From: Terriglobia bacterium
GTDB lineage: Bacteria; Acidobacteriota; Terriglobia; Acidiferrales; UBA7541
Assembly: GCA_020072785.1 (NCBI GenBank)
Contig: JAIQGG010000001.1
Span: forward strand, 434,001 to 498,000
DNA length: 64,000 nt
Direction of reading: 5' to 3'
The notes beneath the pieces were generated by a model. It saw only the letters and a list, made by a program, of their open reading frames with translations. It was not told where the DNA came from and searched no databases. Every line of letters starts with the position of its first letter. Positions within the stretch are counted from its first letter, which is position 1. Shown in pieces: positions 17,800 through 25,821 of the stretch. Both the position numbers and the translations under genes were made by a program.

Positions 17800-18624
17800 A
17801 TGGTGGAACCGGTCAATCCCGAAGAGTTCGTCACCCGCGCCGAGCGGCGGCGTCCCGAAGAGTTCCAGTTCGTGAAGCTGAGCGCGGCAAACGGCGTGGC
17901 CCGCCTGACCCTGGACCGCCCCGAACACAATCTCCTCAACGAGGCCATGCTGCGGGAGATCGCCGACGGCCTCGACTGGGTCGGGCAGCAGCCGGAGCTC
18001 AAGCTCATCGTCCTGGATTCCGCGCGCAAGGTCTTCTGCGGGGGCATCGATCTCGGCGAATACACCTCGCAGCGCGTCTATCAGATGATTGACGCCTTCC
18101 ACACCGCGTTTACCGCCATGTTTGAAGTCGGCAAGCCCGTGCTCTGCGTGGTCAATGGCCCGGCCATCGGCGGCGGCGCGGAACTGGCGGCCTTCGGCGA
18201 TCTGGTGATAGCCACGCCCAAGGCCCGCTTTGCCCAGCCGGAGATCAGCATCGGCATCTTTCCTCCGCTGGCCTCCACGATTCTCCCGTTCCTGGTGGGG
18301 CCCAAGGTCGCGCTGGAGATCGTGCTGACCGGCGAGCCGATTACCGGGGAGCGCGCCCTGGAGCTGGGCCTGGTCAACCGCCTGGTGCCCGAAGAGAAGC
18401 TGGAGCAAACGGTGAAGGAGCTGGCGGCGAAAATCTCCGCGCACTCCGGCCCCGTGCTGGCCATGGCCAAGCGCGCCATCCTCGGCGGCATGGGCCTTTC
18501 CCTGCAGGAGGGTCTGAAGCAGTCCAAGAATATCTTCCTGAACGAGCTCTACCGCCTGGAGGACTCCCAGGAAGGCGTGCGCGCGCTGGTGGAAAAGCGC
18601 AAGCCGCAGTGGAAGAACCGCTGA
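17800..18624 (+). CDS. Enoyl-CoA hydratase/isomerase family protein
   Basis: The protein has 274 residues, with an ATG at 17800 behind AGAGGAGAGGA. It is a crotonase fold: NGVARLTLDRPEHN, the oxyanion-hole segments CGGIDLGEYT and GPAIGGGAELAAFGDLV, and the two acidic positions of true hydratases (Glu in GGGAELA and in QPEISIG). The N-terminal 25 residues are an extension. The N-terminal pattern FVKLS...GVARLTLDRP resembles cyclohexadiene-carbonyl-CoA hydratases of aromatic degradation, a guess that needs a search. It forms an operon with the thiolase. The next feature downstream is the B12 promoter. Confidence 0.88.
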   Translation: MVEPVNPEEFVTRAERRRPEEFQFVKLSAANGVARLTLDRPEHNLLNEAMLREIADGLDWVGQQPELKLIVLDSARKVFCGGIDLGEYTSQRVYQMIDAFHTAFTAMFEVGKPVLCVVNGPAIGGGAELAAFGDLVIATPKARFAQPEISIGIFPPLASTILPFLVGPKVALEIVLTGEPITGERALELGLVNRLVPEEKLEQTVKELAAKISAHSGPVLAMAKRAILGGMGLSLQEGLKQSKNIFLNELYRLEDSQEGVRALVEKRKPQWKNR

Positions 18625-18661
18625 GGTCCGGCCGCGAAATATTTTCGCGCGGCGGGCTGCG

Positions 18662-18690
18662 TTGACACGGCCCCGCGCGCGGCTTACACT
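18662..18690 (+). promoter_or_regulatory. Sigma70-type promoter of the B12 uptake operon
   Basis: TTGACA at 18662-18667, exactly 17 bp, then TACACT at 18685-18690. Transcription should start near 18697, immediately ahead of the cobalamin aptamer. This is the best sigma70 match in the window. Confidence 0.75.
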
Positions 18691-18697
18691 ACGCTTC

Positions 18698-18818
18698 TAA
18701 TTTGCAGGCCCGGGAAGCGGGGAAGGCCGTGCGATTCGGCCGCGGTCCCGCCACTGTGATCGGCCGGAAACGGCCGTAAGCCAGGCTACCCTCCCCAGCC
18801 CCATCGCCAGCCTACTTC
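18698..18818 (+). promoter_or_regulatory. Cobalamin riboswitch 1, upstream of btuFCD
   Basis: The conserved core of the B12 aptamer is easily read: GGGAAGCGGGGAAGG, the GCGGTCCCGCCACTGTGA B12-box region at about 18741-18758, and AAGCCAGGCTACC at about 18778-18790. Outer boundaries are approximate. An intrinsic terminator follows at 18844-18872, so ligand binding most likely causes premature termination of the btuF-btuC-btuD transcript. The class is well known to repress B12 transport genes when cobalamin is plentiful. Confidence 0.92.
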
Positions 18819-18843
18819 GCGAGAAAGTGCGCGGCGCTGATTC

Positions 18844-18872
18844 CCCCACGGCATCTCGTGGGGATTTTTTTT
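18844..18872 (+). terminator. Intrinsic terminator, expression platform of riboswitch 1
   Basis: CCCCACG (18844-18850) pairs perfectly with CGTGGGG (18857-18863) around a 6-nt loop and is followed by A and eight T. It sits between aptamer and start codon, as expected for transcriptional control. Confidence 0.88.
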
Positions 18873-18919
18873 CTCCGGAAGGCTGGGCTCCGGATTTTGC
18901 ATCGAGTCAGGGAGACGAT

Positions 18920-19990
18920 TTGTCCGTTCGTAACGCAAAGCGCATGGCGCGCGCGGGCTCTCCGGCGTTGCTGGCCCTGCTGTTTCTGGCGGCGGCGCCG
19001 GCGCTGGCGCAGAACTCCGGCCTGCCCCCTGCCGCTCCGGCCTTCCACGAAGTGACCGATGAAGCGGGGCGCCACGTGCGCGTGCCGCAGGTGGTGCAGC
19101 GCATCGTCTCCCTGGCGCCCAGCCTGACGGAAACCGTATATGCCCTCGGCGCGCAGGACCGCCTCGTGGGGGACACCGATTTCTGCGACTATCCCGCCGC
19201 GGCGCAGAACAAGCCCAAGGTCGGCGGCGCCATCAATCCCAGCATCGAGCAGATCGTCGCCCTGCGCCCGGACCTGGTGCTGGTCACCAAGGGCCTGAAT
19301 CGCTTCGACACCGTGCTGGCCCTGGAGCGCATGAATATCCCCGCCTATGCCACCGATCCGCACACCGTGACCGACGTGCTGGCTTCGACCGCGCGCCTCG
19401 CCGAAGTCCTGGGTATTCCCGAGGCGGGCCGTGCGCTTACCGAAGATCTGCAGCACCGCCTGGCGGATCTCCAGGCGCGCCTCGCCGGGCGCGCCCCGCG
19501 CCGCGTCCTCTTTGTCGTGTGGGCCGAGCCGCTCATCTCCATCGGCCAGAATACATTTATCGCCGACGCCCTGCGCCACGCCGGCGCCGTTTCCGTCGTG
19601 GAAGCCGCGCAGGACTGGCCGCAGGTCAATCTCGAGGAAGCCGTGCGCTGGCGTCCGGAGTTTCTGGTCTTCGCGGCGTCGCATTCCGAGAGCGTGGCGC
19701 GGAATTTCCAGGCGCTGGCGGAGCGGCCAGGCTGGCGGGACCTGGAAGCGGTGCGCCAGCGCCACATCGCGGTCATCAGCGATGCCGTCAACCGTCCCGC
19801 GCCGCGGCTGATCTCCGCGATCGAGGACCTTGCCCGGCAGATTCATCCGGAAGCCTTTTCCGAAAAGGGCAGGACGGAGAACGCCGCGCCGGCGGAAAAA
19901 CCTTCTCCGCGCCGGGCCGCCTTGCCGCCGCCGGCCGCGCGGCAAGCCGCCGCCATTTCTCTGCGGGGAGGTTGCACATGCGGCCGCTGA
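18920..19990 (+). CDS. btuF: Cobalamin-binding periplasmic protein BtuF
   Basis: The protein has 356 residues if it starts at TTG 18920, which has AGGGAG 5 nt upstream; the in-frame ATG at 18944 lacks a ribosome site, and both are downstream of the terminator. A signal peptide (ALLALLFLAAAPALA) leads to the helical-backbone binding fold: RIVSLAPSLTETVYALGA, LVGDTDFCDYP, KVGGAINPSIEQIVALRPDLV and RVLFVVWAEPLISIG. This is the class III solute-binding family shared with haem and siderophore receptors; the cobalamin riboswitch and adjacent btuB decide the ligand. The C-terminal 50 residues are an Ala/Pro-rich tail. The end overlaps btuC by 13 bp. Confidence 0.88.
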   Translation: MSVRNAKRMARAGSPALLALLFLAAAPALAQNSGLPPAAPAFHEVTDEAGRHVRVPQVVQRIVSLAPSLTETVYALGAQDRLVGDTDFCDYPAAAQNKPKVGGAINPSIEQIVALRPDLVLVTKGLNRFDTVLALERMNIPAYATDPHTVTDVLASTARLAEVLGIPEAGRALTEDLQHRLADLQARLAGRAPRRVLFVVWAEPLISIGQNTFIADALRHAGAVSVVEAAQDWPQVNLEEAVRWRPEFLVFAASHSESVARNFQALAERPGWRDLEAVRQRHIAVISDAVNRPAPRLISAIEDLARQIHPEAFSEKGRTENAAPAEKPSPRRAALPPPAARQAAAISLRGGCTCGR

Positions 19991-21018
19991 CCCTGCGACG
20001 CCTGCTCGCGCGCTGCGCCATTCTCGCGGCCGTGCTCTTTCTGGTGGTGATCGTGGCGCTGAAGCTCGGCGCCGTGCCCGTCTCGCTCTACGGCCTGGGC
20101 ATGGACCTCATTCGCGTGGCCCTCGGCAAGAGCAGCGAGCTCTCCAGCGAGTACCGCCTCATCGTCTTCGATATCCGCATGCCCCGCATCATCCTGGGGA
20201 TTTTCGTGGGCGCGTGCCTCTCCGTGGCGGGCACCAGCTTCCAGGCCCTGCTGCGCAATCCTCTGGCCGATCCCTACGTTCTCGGCGTATCCAGCGGCGC
20301 CGCGCTCGGCGCCATCCTCGCGCTGATCGCCACGCCCCATCTGAACCTGCCGCCCGCCGTGGCCGCGTTGTTCACCCCGCTCGGCGCGTTTCTCGGCGCG
20401 CTGGCCACCATCGCCGCCGTCTATTTCCTCGGGCGCCGCGAGGGCCAGCTCGACAGCGGCACGCTGCTGCTCGCCGGGATCATCTCCGCTTCCTTTCTTT
20501 CCGCGGTGATCATGTTCCTGATGACCACGCTGACCGGGCGCGACCTGCGCGGCATGGCCTTCTGGCTGATGGGCGATCTTTCCACGCCGCTGCTGGCGAG
20601 CCTGCGCTGGTGCGTGGGGCTGGGCTTTTTCGCGGCCTCCGGAGCCATCTATACCGTCGCCGGGGACCTCAACCTGCTGCTCTCCGGGGAGCAGGAGGCG
20701 ATGTACCTCGGCGTGGACATCCGCCGCGTGCGCCTGATCGTGTACATCGCCGCCTCGGTGCTCACCGGGCTGGCCGTTTCCGTCAGCGGCGCGATCGGCT
20801 ACGTGGGCCTGCTGGTGCCCCACGCCATGCGCCTGCTGTTCGGTTCGGACCATCGCGTACTCCTGCCCACCGCCGCGCTGGGCGGGGCCATCGCCGTGGT
20901 TCTCGCGGACACCTTGGCGCGCACCGTGGTGGCTCCCACGGAGCTGCCCGTCGGGGCCATGACCGCGATGGCCGGCGCGCCGCTCTTCATCTATCTCCTG
21001 CGGCGGAGGCTGGCATGA
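19978..21018 (+). CDS. btuC: Cobalamin ABC transporter permease BtuC
   Basis: The protein has 346 residues. It starts at ATG 19978, inside the end of btuF. It is a FecCD/BtuC-type permease with about ten hydrophobic helices. The family signatures are present: IRMPRIILGIFVGACLSVAG, FQALLRNPLADPYVLGVSSGAALGA, the EAMYLGVDIRRVR coupling segment that contacts the ATPase, and GAIGYVGLLVPHAMRLLFGSDHR. It moves B12 across the inner membrane. The stop overlaps the btuD start (ATGA). Confidence 0.92.
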   Translation: MRPLTLRRLLARCAILAAVLFLVVIVALKLGAVPVSLYGLGMDLIRVALGKSSELSSEYRLIVFDIRMPRIILGIFVGACLSVAGTSFQALLRNPLADPYVLGVSSGAALGAILALIATPHLNLPPAVAALFTPLGAFLGALATIAAVYFLGRREGQLDSGTLLLAGIISASFLSAVIMFLMTTLTGRDLRGMAFWLMGDLSTPLLASLRWCVGLGFFAASGAIYTVAGDLNLLLSGEQEAMYLGVDIRRVRLIVYIAASVLTGLAVSVSGAIGYVGLLVPHAMRLLFGSDHRVLLPTAALGGAIAVVLADTLARTVVAPTELPVGAMTAMAGAPLFIYLLRRRLA

Positions 21019-21872
21019 ACGCGGTCTCGTCTACGGTGGCGCGCATGCCCGGCGACACGGCGCGCAACGCCACGGAAATTCGCCTCAGCGTCGAGCAGGC
21101 CAGCTACGCCTATTTGCCCAATGCTTCGCAGGCGCCCCTCTTCACCCTGGAAGCCACCAGCTTCCAGGCGCGTCCCGGCGAAGTGGTGGCCATTCTGGGG
21201 CCCAACGCCAGCGGCAAATCCACGCTGCTGAAGCTGGTCTCCGGCGCGCTGGCCCCGCTTTCCGGCCGCGTGCTGCTCAACGGCGTGGCCGTGCACAGCC
21301 TCGAGCCGCGCACCCGCGCCCGGCTCATCGCCGTGGTGCAGCAGGAAAGCACCCTGCTCTTTCCCGCACGCGTCTGGGAGTATGTCCTGCAGGGCCGCCA
21401 CGCCCATGGCCGCGGGCTGCGATTTGAAAGCGAGGAGGATCTGGCTATCGCCCGCGGCGCGCTGGCCCAGGTCGGCGCGGAACATCTCAGCGACCGCTGG
21501 ATGGACCAGATCTCGGGCGGGGAGAAGCAGCGCGTGATCCTGGCGCGCGCGCTGGCGCAGCAGCCGGTGCTGCTGCTGCTGGATGAGCCCACGCTGCACC
21601 TGGATATCGGCGCGCAAGTGGACCTGCTCGACGCCCTGCGCCGTCTGGCGGCGCTACACGGCTACACCGTGGTGGTGGTCACCCACGAGCTGAATTTGGC
21701 CGGGGAGTACGCCGACCAGATCGTGCTGCTGCAGCGCGGCCGAACGCTGCGCGTCGGCCCGCCGGCGAACGTGCTGCAGCGCGAGCTGCTCGAACAGGTT
21801 TTCCAGACGCCGCTGAGCGTGGAGCTGGGCCCTTCCGGCCGGCCGCGCGTCAGCGTGCTCTCGGGAAGGTAG
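21015..21872 (+). CDS. btuD: Cobalamin ABC transporter ATPase BtuD
   Basis: The protein has 285 residues; its start overlaps btuC by 4 bp. It has Walker A GPNASGKST (62-70), Q-loop near VVQQES, a signature ISGGEKQR (166-173, Glu in place of the usual Gln), Walker B VLLLLDEP (185-192) and H-loop His224 in VVTHELN. It powers BtuC in the cytoplasm. It has an N-terminal extension of about 20 residues relative to typical FepC/BtuD proteins. A terminator follows after 15 bp, closing the btuFCD transcript. Confidence 0.92.
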   Translation: MNAVSSTVARMPGDTARNATEIRLSVEQASYAYLPNASQAPLFTLEATSFQARPGEVVAILGPNASGKSTLLKLVSGALAPLSGRVLLNGVAVHSLEPRTRARLIAVVQQESTLLFPARVWEYVLQGRHAHGRGLRFESEEDLAIARGALAQVGAEHLSDRWMDQISGGEKQRVILARALAQQPVLLLLDEPTLHLDIGAQVDLLDALRRLAALHGYTVVVVTHELNLAGEYADQIVLLQRGRTLRVGPPANVLQRELLEQVFQTPLSVELGPSGRPRVSVLSGR

Positions 21873-21887
21873 GAAAAGTTTTTTCGC

Positions 21888-21917
21888 AGCCGCCGCGCGC
21901 ATGCGCCGCGGCTTTTT
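21888..21917 (+). terminator. Intrinsic terminator after btuD
   Basis: AGCCGC pairs with GCGGCT and, inside a single mismatch, GCGC pairs with GCGC; five T follow. It separates the btuFCD transcript from the second riboswitch transcript. I did not find a convincing promoter between here and 21966. Confidence 0.65.
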
Positions 21918-21965
21918 CGGCCACCCCAACCGGGCGCGTGGTTTTCGCCCAGCCAGATCCACCGT

Positions 21966-22170
21966 GGACCTCGCGCAAGGGAAGACGGGCAACCGCTGTG
22001 CGGTTGCACTCGCAAGAGAAGCCGTCGCCGCCGCGCGACTGTAAGGCGGATTCGAGTTTGCGTTGGTCACTGCGGCATCTCCCGCTCGGAGCGGGATGCC
22101 GTGGGAAGGCCGCGCGTTCCCGGGCCAATCGGGAAAGCAGTGCCGCCAAGCCAGGAAACCTGCGAGGTCC
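21966..22170 (+). promoter_or_regulatory. Cobalamin riboswitch 2 (expanded, divergent), upstream of btuB
   Basis: A 9-bp closing helix (GGACCTCGC at 21966-21974 with GCGAGGTCC at 22162-22170) encloses AAGGGAAG, GCGCGACTGTAA (22033-22044, where GCCACTGTNA is usual), GTGGGAAGG (22101-22109) and AAGCCAGGAAACCTGC (22148-22163). It is about 205 nt because of extra hairpins, including a perfect GCAACCGC/GCGGTTGC stem at 21989-22007 and a TCCCGCT/AGCGGGA stem near 22079-22096. No terminator follows; CACCTCC at about 22210 could pair with the GGAGGAG ribosome site at about 22233, suggesting translational control, which is inference. Confidence 0.82.
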
Positions 22171-22245
22171 GCAGCCCGCGCCTCCCTTACCGGAAGCGCC
22201 GGCCAGCCTTCACCTCCCGCGCGAGAGGGAGCGGAGGAGACAAAA

Positions 22246-24513
22246 ATGAAGAAAACGTATTTCCATTTGGTCCTGCTGGTTTCCCTGTTGGTGGTTCCGC
22301 AGATTCTTCCGGCGTCCAATCCGGCTCAGCTTTCCGGAGTGTTGACCGATCCCAGCGGCGCGGGCATTGCCGGCGTGCGCATCACCGCCGTCAGCGAGGG
22401 CGCTTCCCGTTCCGATACTTTTTCCGCGACATCCGCCGCGGCGGGAGAGTTTTCCCTGCGGCTGCCGCCGGGCCGCTATCGCGTGCGTTTTGAGAAGGAG
22501 CCATTCACGCCCCGCGAACAGATGCTGGAACTGGCCGCGGGAGAGAGCCGCACCCTCGCTCTGCGTTTCGAACTCGCGCGGCTCTCCTCGCAGGTCCTGG
22601 TTACCGCGCAGGCCGAGCCCGTGGAGGCTGCGGCTTCCCCGGCTCCCGCGGATTTCTTCACGCGCCAGGAGATTGCGCAGCGCGGCAGCGTCGCGCTCAC
22701 CGATCTCCTGCAGTTTCTCCCGGCCCTGAGCATCGGCCGCTCCGGAGCGGAGGGCGGACAAACGTCGGTCTTCACCGGCGGCGGCAATTCCAGCTACACC
22801 AAGGTGCTCGTGGACGGCACACCGGTAAACGAGCCCGGCAACGCCGTGGATTTTTCCAACTTCACGCTGGACAACGTGGACAAGGTGGAAGTGGTGCGGG
22901 GCGCGGAGAGCGCGCTTTATGGCACGGACGCCGTCGCCGGCGTGATCCAGGTGTTCACGCACCGGGGCACGACGCGTGTTCCGGAGGTGGCCCTGTTCGG
23001 CGAAGGCGGCGGCTTGGCCACCGGCCGCGGCGGCGCGCAGCTCAGCGGGCTCCTGGGCAAATTCGATTACTCCACGGCGGCTGCCTATTTTCAGACGGAC
23101 GGCCAGGGTGTAAACGATGCATTCCGCAACCGCACACTCTCCGGCAACTTCGGCTGGAGCTTCCGCGAAACCAACCAGCTGCGTCTCACCCTGCGCAACA
23201 ACACCAGCGACGCCGGCATTCCGGGGCAGACGCTCCTCGAGCCGCCCAACCTGGATCAGCACAGCGCCCTGCATTTCTTCAGCGCCGGCTTGCACTGGAA
23301 TCTCTCCAGCGGCAGGCACTGGCGCCACGAACTCCGCGCCGCCGAATCCTACAACCGCGAATTCATCGACAACCCGGGGCAGGATTTCTACAACCCCGGC
23401 GATCCCTACTGCCCGCAGGCTTCGCCCACGGCGGTGGTCTCCGCGTTCTGCGACTACACCTTCACCGCGCGCAATCAGTACAACCGCGCGGGTTTCGCCG
23501 CACAGTCCAGTTACACGCTGCCGAAGCTCGGCGTGACCGCCGGTTATCAATACGAGGTCGAGAACGCCTTTCTCAGCGCGCTCTCCGGGGCCCACGTCCG
23601 CCGCAACAATCAGGGCGGCTTCCTCGATGCGCGCTGGACGCCGCTTTCCCGCCTGACGCTCTCCGCCGGGCTGCGCGCTGAGGCCAACGCCAATTTCGGC
23701 ACTCGGGTCGTGCCGCGCGCCGGCGTTTCGCTCGCCCTGCGCTACGGCCAGGGCTTCTTCGGCGACACCCGCGTGCGCTTCTTCTACGGCCAGGGGGTCA
23801 AGGAGCCGCGTCTCGACCAGTCCTTCGGCAGCGATCCCTGTTATCCGGGCAACGCCGCGCTGCGTCCCGAACGCAGCCGCACGTGGAGCGCGGGCCTCGA
23901 GCAGAAGCTGGCTTCCGACCGCTTGAAGGTCTCCGCGGAATATTTCCAGAATCGCTTCTACGACATCGTCAGCTTCACCTTCTGCTACCCGGGCGGACCG
24001 TGTCCCGTGGCGCCCCCCAACGGTTGCGGCTTCGGCTTCGGCACGTTTTTCAACACCGACCTGGCGCGGGCCCGCGGCACCAACATCGCCGTGGAAGCCA
24101 AGCCCTTCTCCTGGCTCAGCATCGCCGGAAACTACTCCTACGACGACAGCCTGGTGCTGGCTTCGCCCAACGCCTACGACCCCGCGCAGCTTCCCGGAAA
24201 CCGTCTGATCCGCCGGCCGCCGCACTCCGGCTCGCTGATCCTGAACGCCGCCTTCCGCCGCATGAACTGGAATTTCGCCGGCTATTTCAGCGGCGCGCGC
24301 ACGGATAGCGACTTCCTCGGCCTGGGGCTGACGCGCAATCCGGGTTACGCGCGCTTCGATCTGGCCAGCAGCTACGATCTCGGACGCGGCCTCAAGCTCA
24401 CGGGCCGGGTCGCCAATCTGTTCGGGAAGCAGTATCAGGACGCGCTCGGCTACCCGGCGCTCGGCCGCGACTTCCGCCTGGGCATGAACTACCGCTTCGG
24501 CGGCAGGGAGTGA
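22246..24513 (+). CDS. btuB: TonB-dependent cobalamin receptor BtuB-like
   Basis: The protein has 755 residues, with an ATG at 22246 behind GGAGGAG. A signal peptide is followed by a carboxypeptidase-regulatory-like domain at about 27-110 (GVLTDPSGAGIAGVRITAVS). The plug at about 130-240 reads FFTRQEIAQRGSVALTDLLQ, VLVDGTPVNEP and VEVVRGAESALYGTDAVAGVI. The barrel carries RFDLASSYDLGRGLKLTG near its end. The last residues are RFGGRE rather than a terminal aromatic. The added N-terminal sandwich is common in acidobacterial and Bacteroidota receptors. The riboswitch identifies cobalamin as the likely substrate. Its stop overlaps the next gene (GTGA). Confidence 0.88.
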   Translation: MKKTYFHLVLLVSLLVVPQILPASNPAQLSGVLTDPSGAGIAGVRITAVSEGASRSDTFSATSAAAGEFSLRLPPGRYRVRFEKEPFTPREQMLELAAGESRTLALRFELARLSSQVLVTAQAEPVEAAASPAPADFFTRQEIAQRGSVALTDLLQFLPALSIGRSGAEGGQTSVFTGGGNSSYTKVLVDGTPVNEPGNAVDFSNFTLDNVDKVEVVRGAESALYGTDAVAGVIQVFTHRGTTRVPEVALFGEGGGLATGRGGAQLSGLLGKFDYSTAAAYFQTDGQGVNDAFRNRTLSGNFGWSFRETNQLRLTLRNNTSDAGIPGQTLLEPPNLDQHSALHFFSAGLHWNLSSGRHWRHELRAAESYNREFIDNPGQDFYNPGDPYCPQASPTAVVSAFCDYTFTARNQYNRAGFAAQSSYTLPKLGVTAGYQYEVENAFLSALSGAHVRRNNQGGFLDARWTPLSRLTLSAGLRAEANANFGTRVVPRAGVSLALRYGQGFFGDTRVRFFYGQGVKEPRLDQSFGSDPCYPGNAALRPERSRTWSAGLEQKLASDRLKVSAEYFQNRFYDIVSFTFCYPGGPCPVAPPNGCGFGFGTFFNTDLARARGTNIAVEAKPFSWLSIAGNYSYDDSLVLASPNAYDPAQLPGNRLIRRPPHSGSLILNAAFRRMNWNFAGYFSGARTDSDFLGLGLTRNPGYARFDLASSYDLGRGLKLTGRVANLFGKQYQDALGYPALGRDFRLGMNYRFGGRE

Positions 24514-25214
24514 CGCACGCGGTGACGGGATTGCCCGAGCCCGTCCTGTTCTGCTGGAGCGGCGGCAAGGACAGCGCCATGGCGCTGCACGCCCTCCAGC
24601 AGGACGCCGCCGTGCGCGTGGCGGGGCTGTTGACTACCGTGACCGAAGGCTACGAACGCATCAGCATGCACGGCGTGCGGCGGGAGCTGCTCGCGCGGCA
24701 GGCGGCTGCGCTCGGGTTGCCACTGCACGAAGTGCGCATCCCGCCGCAGTGCGCCAATCCCGTGTACGAAGCGCGCATGCAGGAGGCCCTGCACGGGTAC
24801 TACGAGCAGGGCGTGCGGCGCGTCGCGTTCGGCGACATTTTTCTCGAGGAACTGCGCGCCTACCGCCAGCGCAACCTCGCGCGCATGGAGATGCAGGCGG
24901 TTTTCCCCCTCTGGAAGCGTGATACGCGCCGCCTGGCGCGCGAATTTCTGGAACAGGGCTTCCGCGCCGTGGCCGTGTGCGTGGACGGCAAGGTATTGGA
25001 CCGCAGCTTCGCCGGCCGCGCGCTCGACGCCGCTTTTTTCCGCGATCTGCCGCCGCGCGTGGATCCCTGCGGCGAAAACGGGGAGTTCCACACCTTTGTG
25101 TTCGCTGGACCCAATTTCCGCGCGCCTCTCGGCTTCCACACGGGCCAGGTCGTCGAGCGGGAGTCGTTCTATTTCTGTGATCTGCTGCCGGAAGAAAAAG
25201 GAGAGAGACAATGA
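24510..25214 (+). CDS. DUF71/COG2102 PP-loop ATP pyrophosphatase family (B12-linked subgroup)
   Basis: The protein has 234 residues. The GTG at 24510 overlaps the btuB stop by 4 bp. The N-terminus has the PP-loop SGGKDSAMAL (about 16-25), and the family motifs RISMHGVRRELL, RVAFGDIFLEELRAYR and GENGEFHTFVF follow. The archaeal and eukaryotic relatives are Dph6 diphthine-ammonia ligases, but bacteria lack diphthamide. Comparative genomics has proposed that a bacterial DUF71 subgroup acts in B12 salvage; the riboswitch-btuB operon here is exactly that context. A likely chemistry is ATP-driven amide formation on a corrinoid side chain, which is inference. Confidence 0.82.
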   Translation: MTHAVTGLPEPVLFCWSGGKDSAMALHALQQDAAVRVAGLLTTVTEGYERISMHGVRRELLARQAAALGLPLHEVRIPPQCANPVYEARMQEALHGYYEQGVRRVAFGDIFLEELRAYRQRNLARMEMQAVFPLWKRDTRRLAREFLEQGFRAVAVCVDGKVLDRSFAGRALDAAFFRDLPPRVDPCGENGEFHTFVFAGPNFRAPLGFHTGQVVERESFYFCDLLPEEKGERQ

Positions 25215-25768
25215 ACAGCGAAGAAACAAGAGGCACCAGCACCGTACTCCGCCTGGCCGTCGTGCTCGGGATGATCGCCCTCGCGGCGGTTCTGCGCGTC
25301 CTGCCGCATCCCTGGAACCTGGCTCCGGTCGGCGCGATGGCGCTCTTCGGCGGGGCCATGCTGCGGGACCGGCGCGCCGCGTTTTTTTTGCCGCTTGCGG
25401 CGCTTTTTGCCGGCGATCTGTTCCTTGGTTTTCACAAGCTGATGCCGGTGGTGTATGCGAGCTTTCTCGTGAGCGTGGCCATCGGCTTCCGGCTGCGCGA
25501 ACGGCGCACGGCGGCGCGCGTCGCCGGCGCAGTGTTCCTCGGCGCGTCGCAGTTCTTTGTGGTCACCAATTTTGCCGTGTGGGCGGCGGGCGGCCTCTAT
25601 CCCCGGTCCGGCGCGGGCCTGGCCGCTTGCTACATCGCCGCGATTCCGTTCTTCTGGAACACCCTGGCCGGCGACCTGCTCTATTCCGCGCTGCTCTTTG
25701 GGGGTTTCGCGCTGGCCGAGCGCCTGCTGCCGGCCTTGCGGCCGTCGCCCGTGCGGAGCGCCGCCTGA
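25211..25768 (+). CDS. Small integral membrane protein, DUF6580-like, in the B12 operon
   Basis: The protein has 185 residues, with its ATG overlapping the previous stop (ATGA) and AGGAGAG upstream. It has five to six hydrophobic helices with NLAPVGAMALFGGAML, FFLPLAALFAGDLFLGFHK, FVVTNFAVWAAGG and YIAAIPFFWNTLAGDLLYS. The pattern fits a family I know as DUF6580, whose size and topology resemble ECF-transporter substrate subunits. Co-transcription with btuB and the DUF71 enzyme suggests a role in handling corrinoid or a precursor at the inner membrane. No ATPase or T-subunit lies beside it. The transport role is inference. Confidence 0.7.
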   Translation: MNSEETRGTSTVLRLAVVLGMIALAAVLRVLPHPWNLAPVGAMALFGGAMLRDRRAAFFLPLAALFAGDLFLGFHKLMPVVYASFLVSVAIGFRLRERRTAARVAGAVFLGASQFFVVTNFAVWAAGGLYPRSGAGLAACYIAAIPFFWNTLAGDLLYSALLFGGFALAERLLPALRPSPVRSAA

Positions 25769-25800
25769 CCGCGGGGAAGCCTGGGATGTGCGCCGCCTGA

Positions 25801-25809
25801 TGCTATAAT
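25801..25809 (+). promoter_or_regulatory. Extended -10 promoter of gatB with near-leaderless start
   Basis: TGCTATAAT is a perfect extended -10 (TG, one base, TATAAT at 25804-25809). No -35 is visible at the right distance. Transcription should begin near 25816, only about 6 nt before the gatB ATG, and no ribosome site is visible, so gatB may be translated from a nearly leaderless mRNA. Confidence 0.65.
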
Positions 25810-25821
25810 CAGCGCTCGGTC

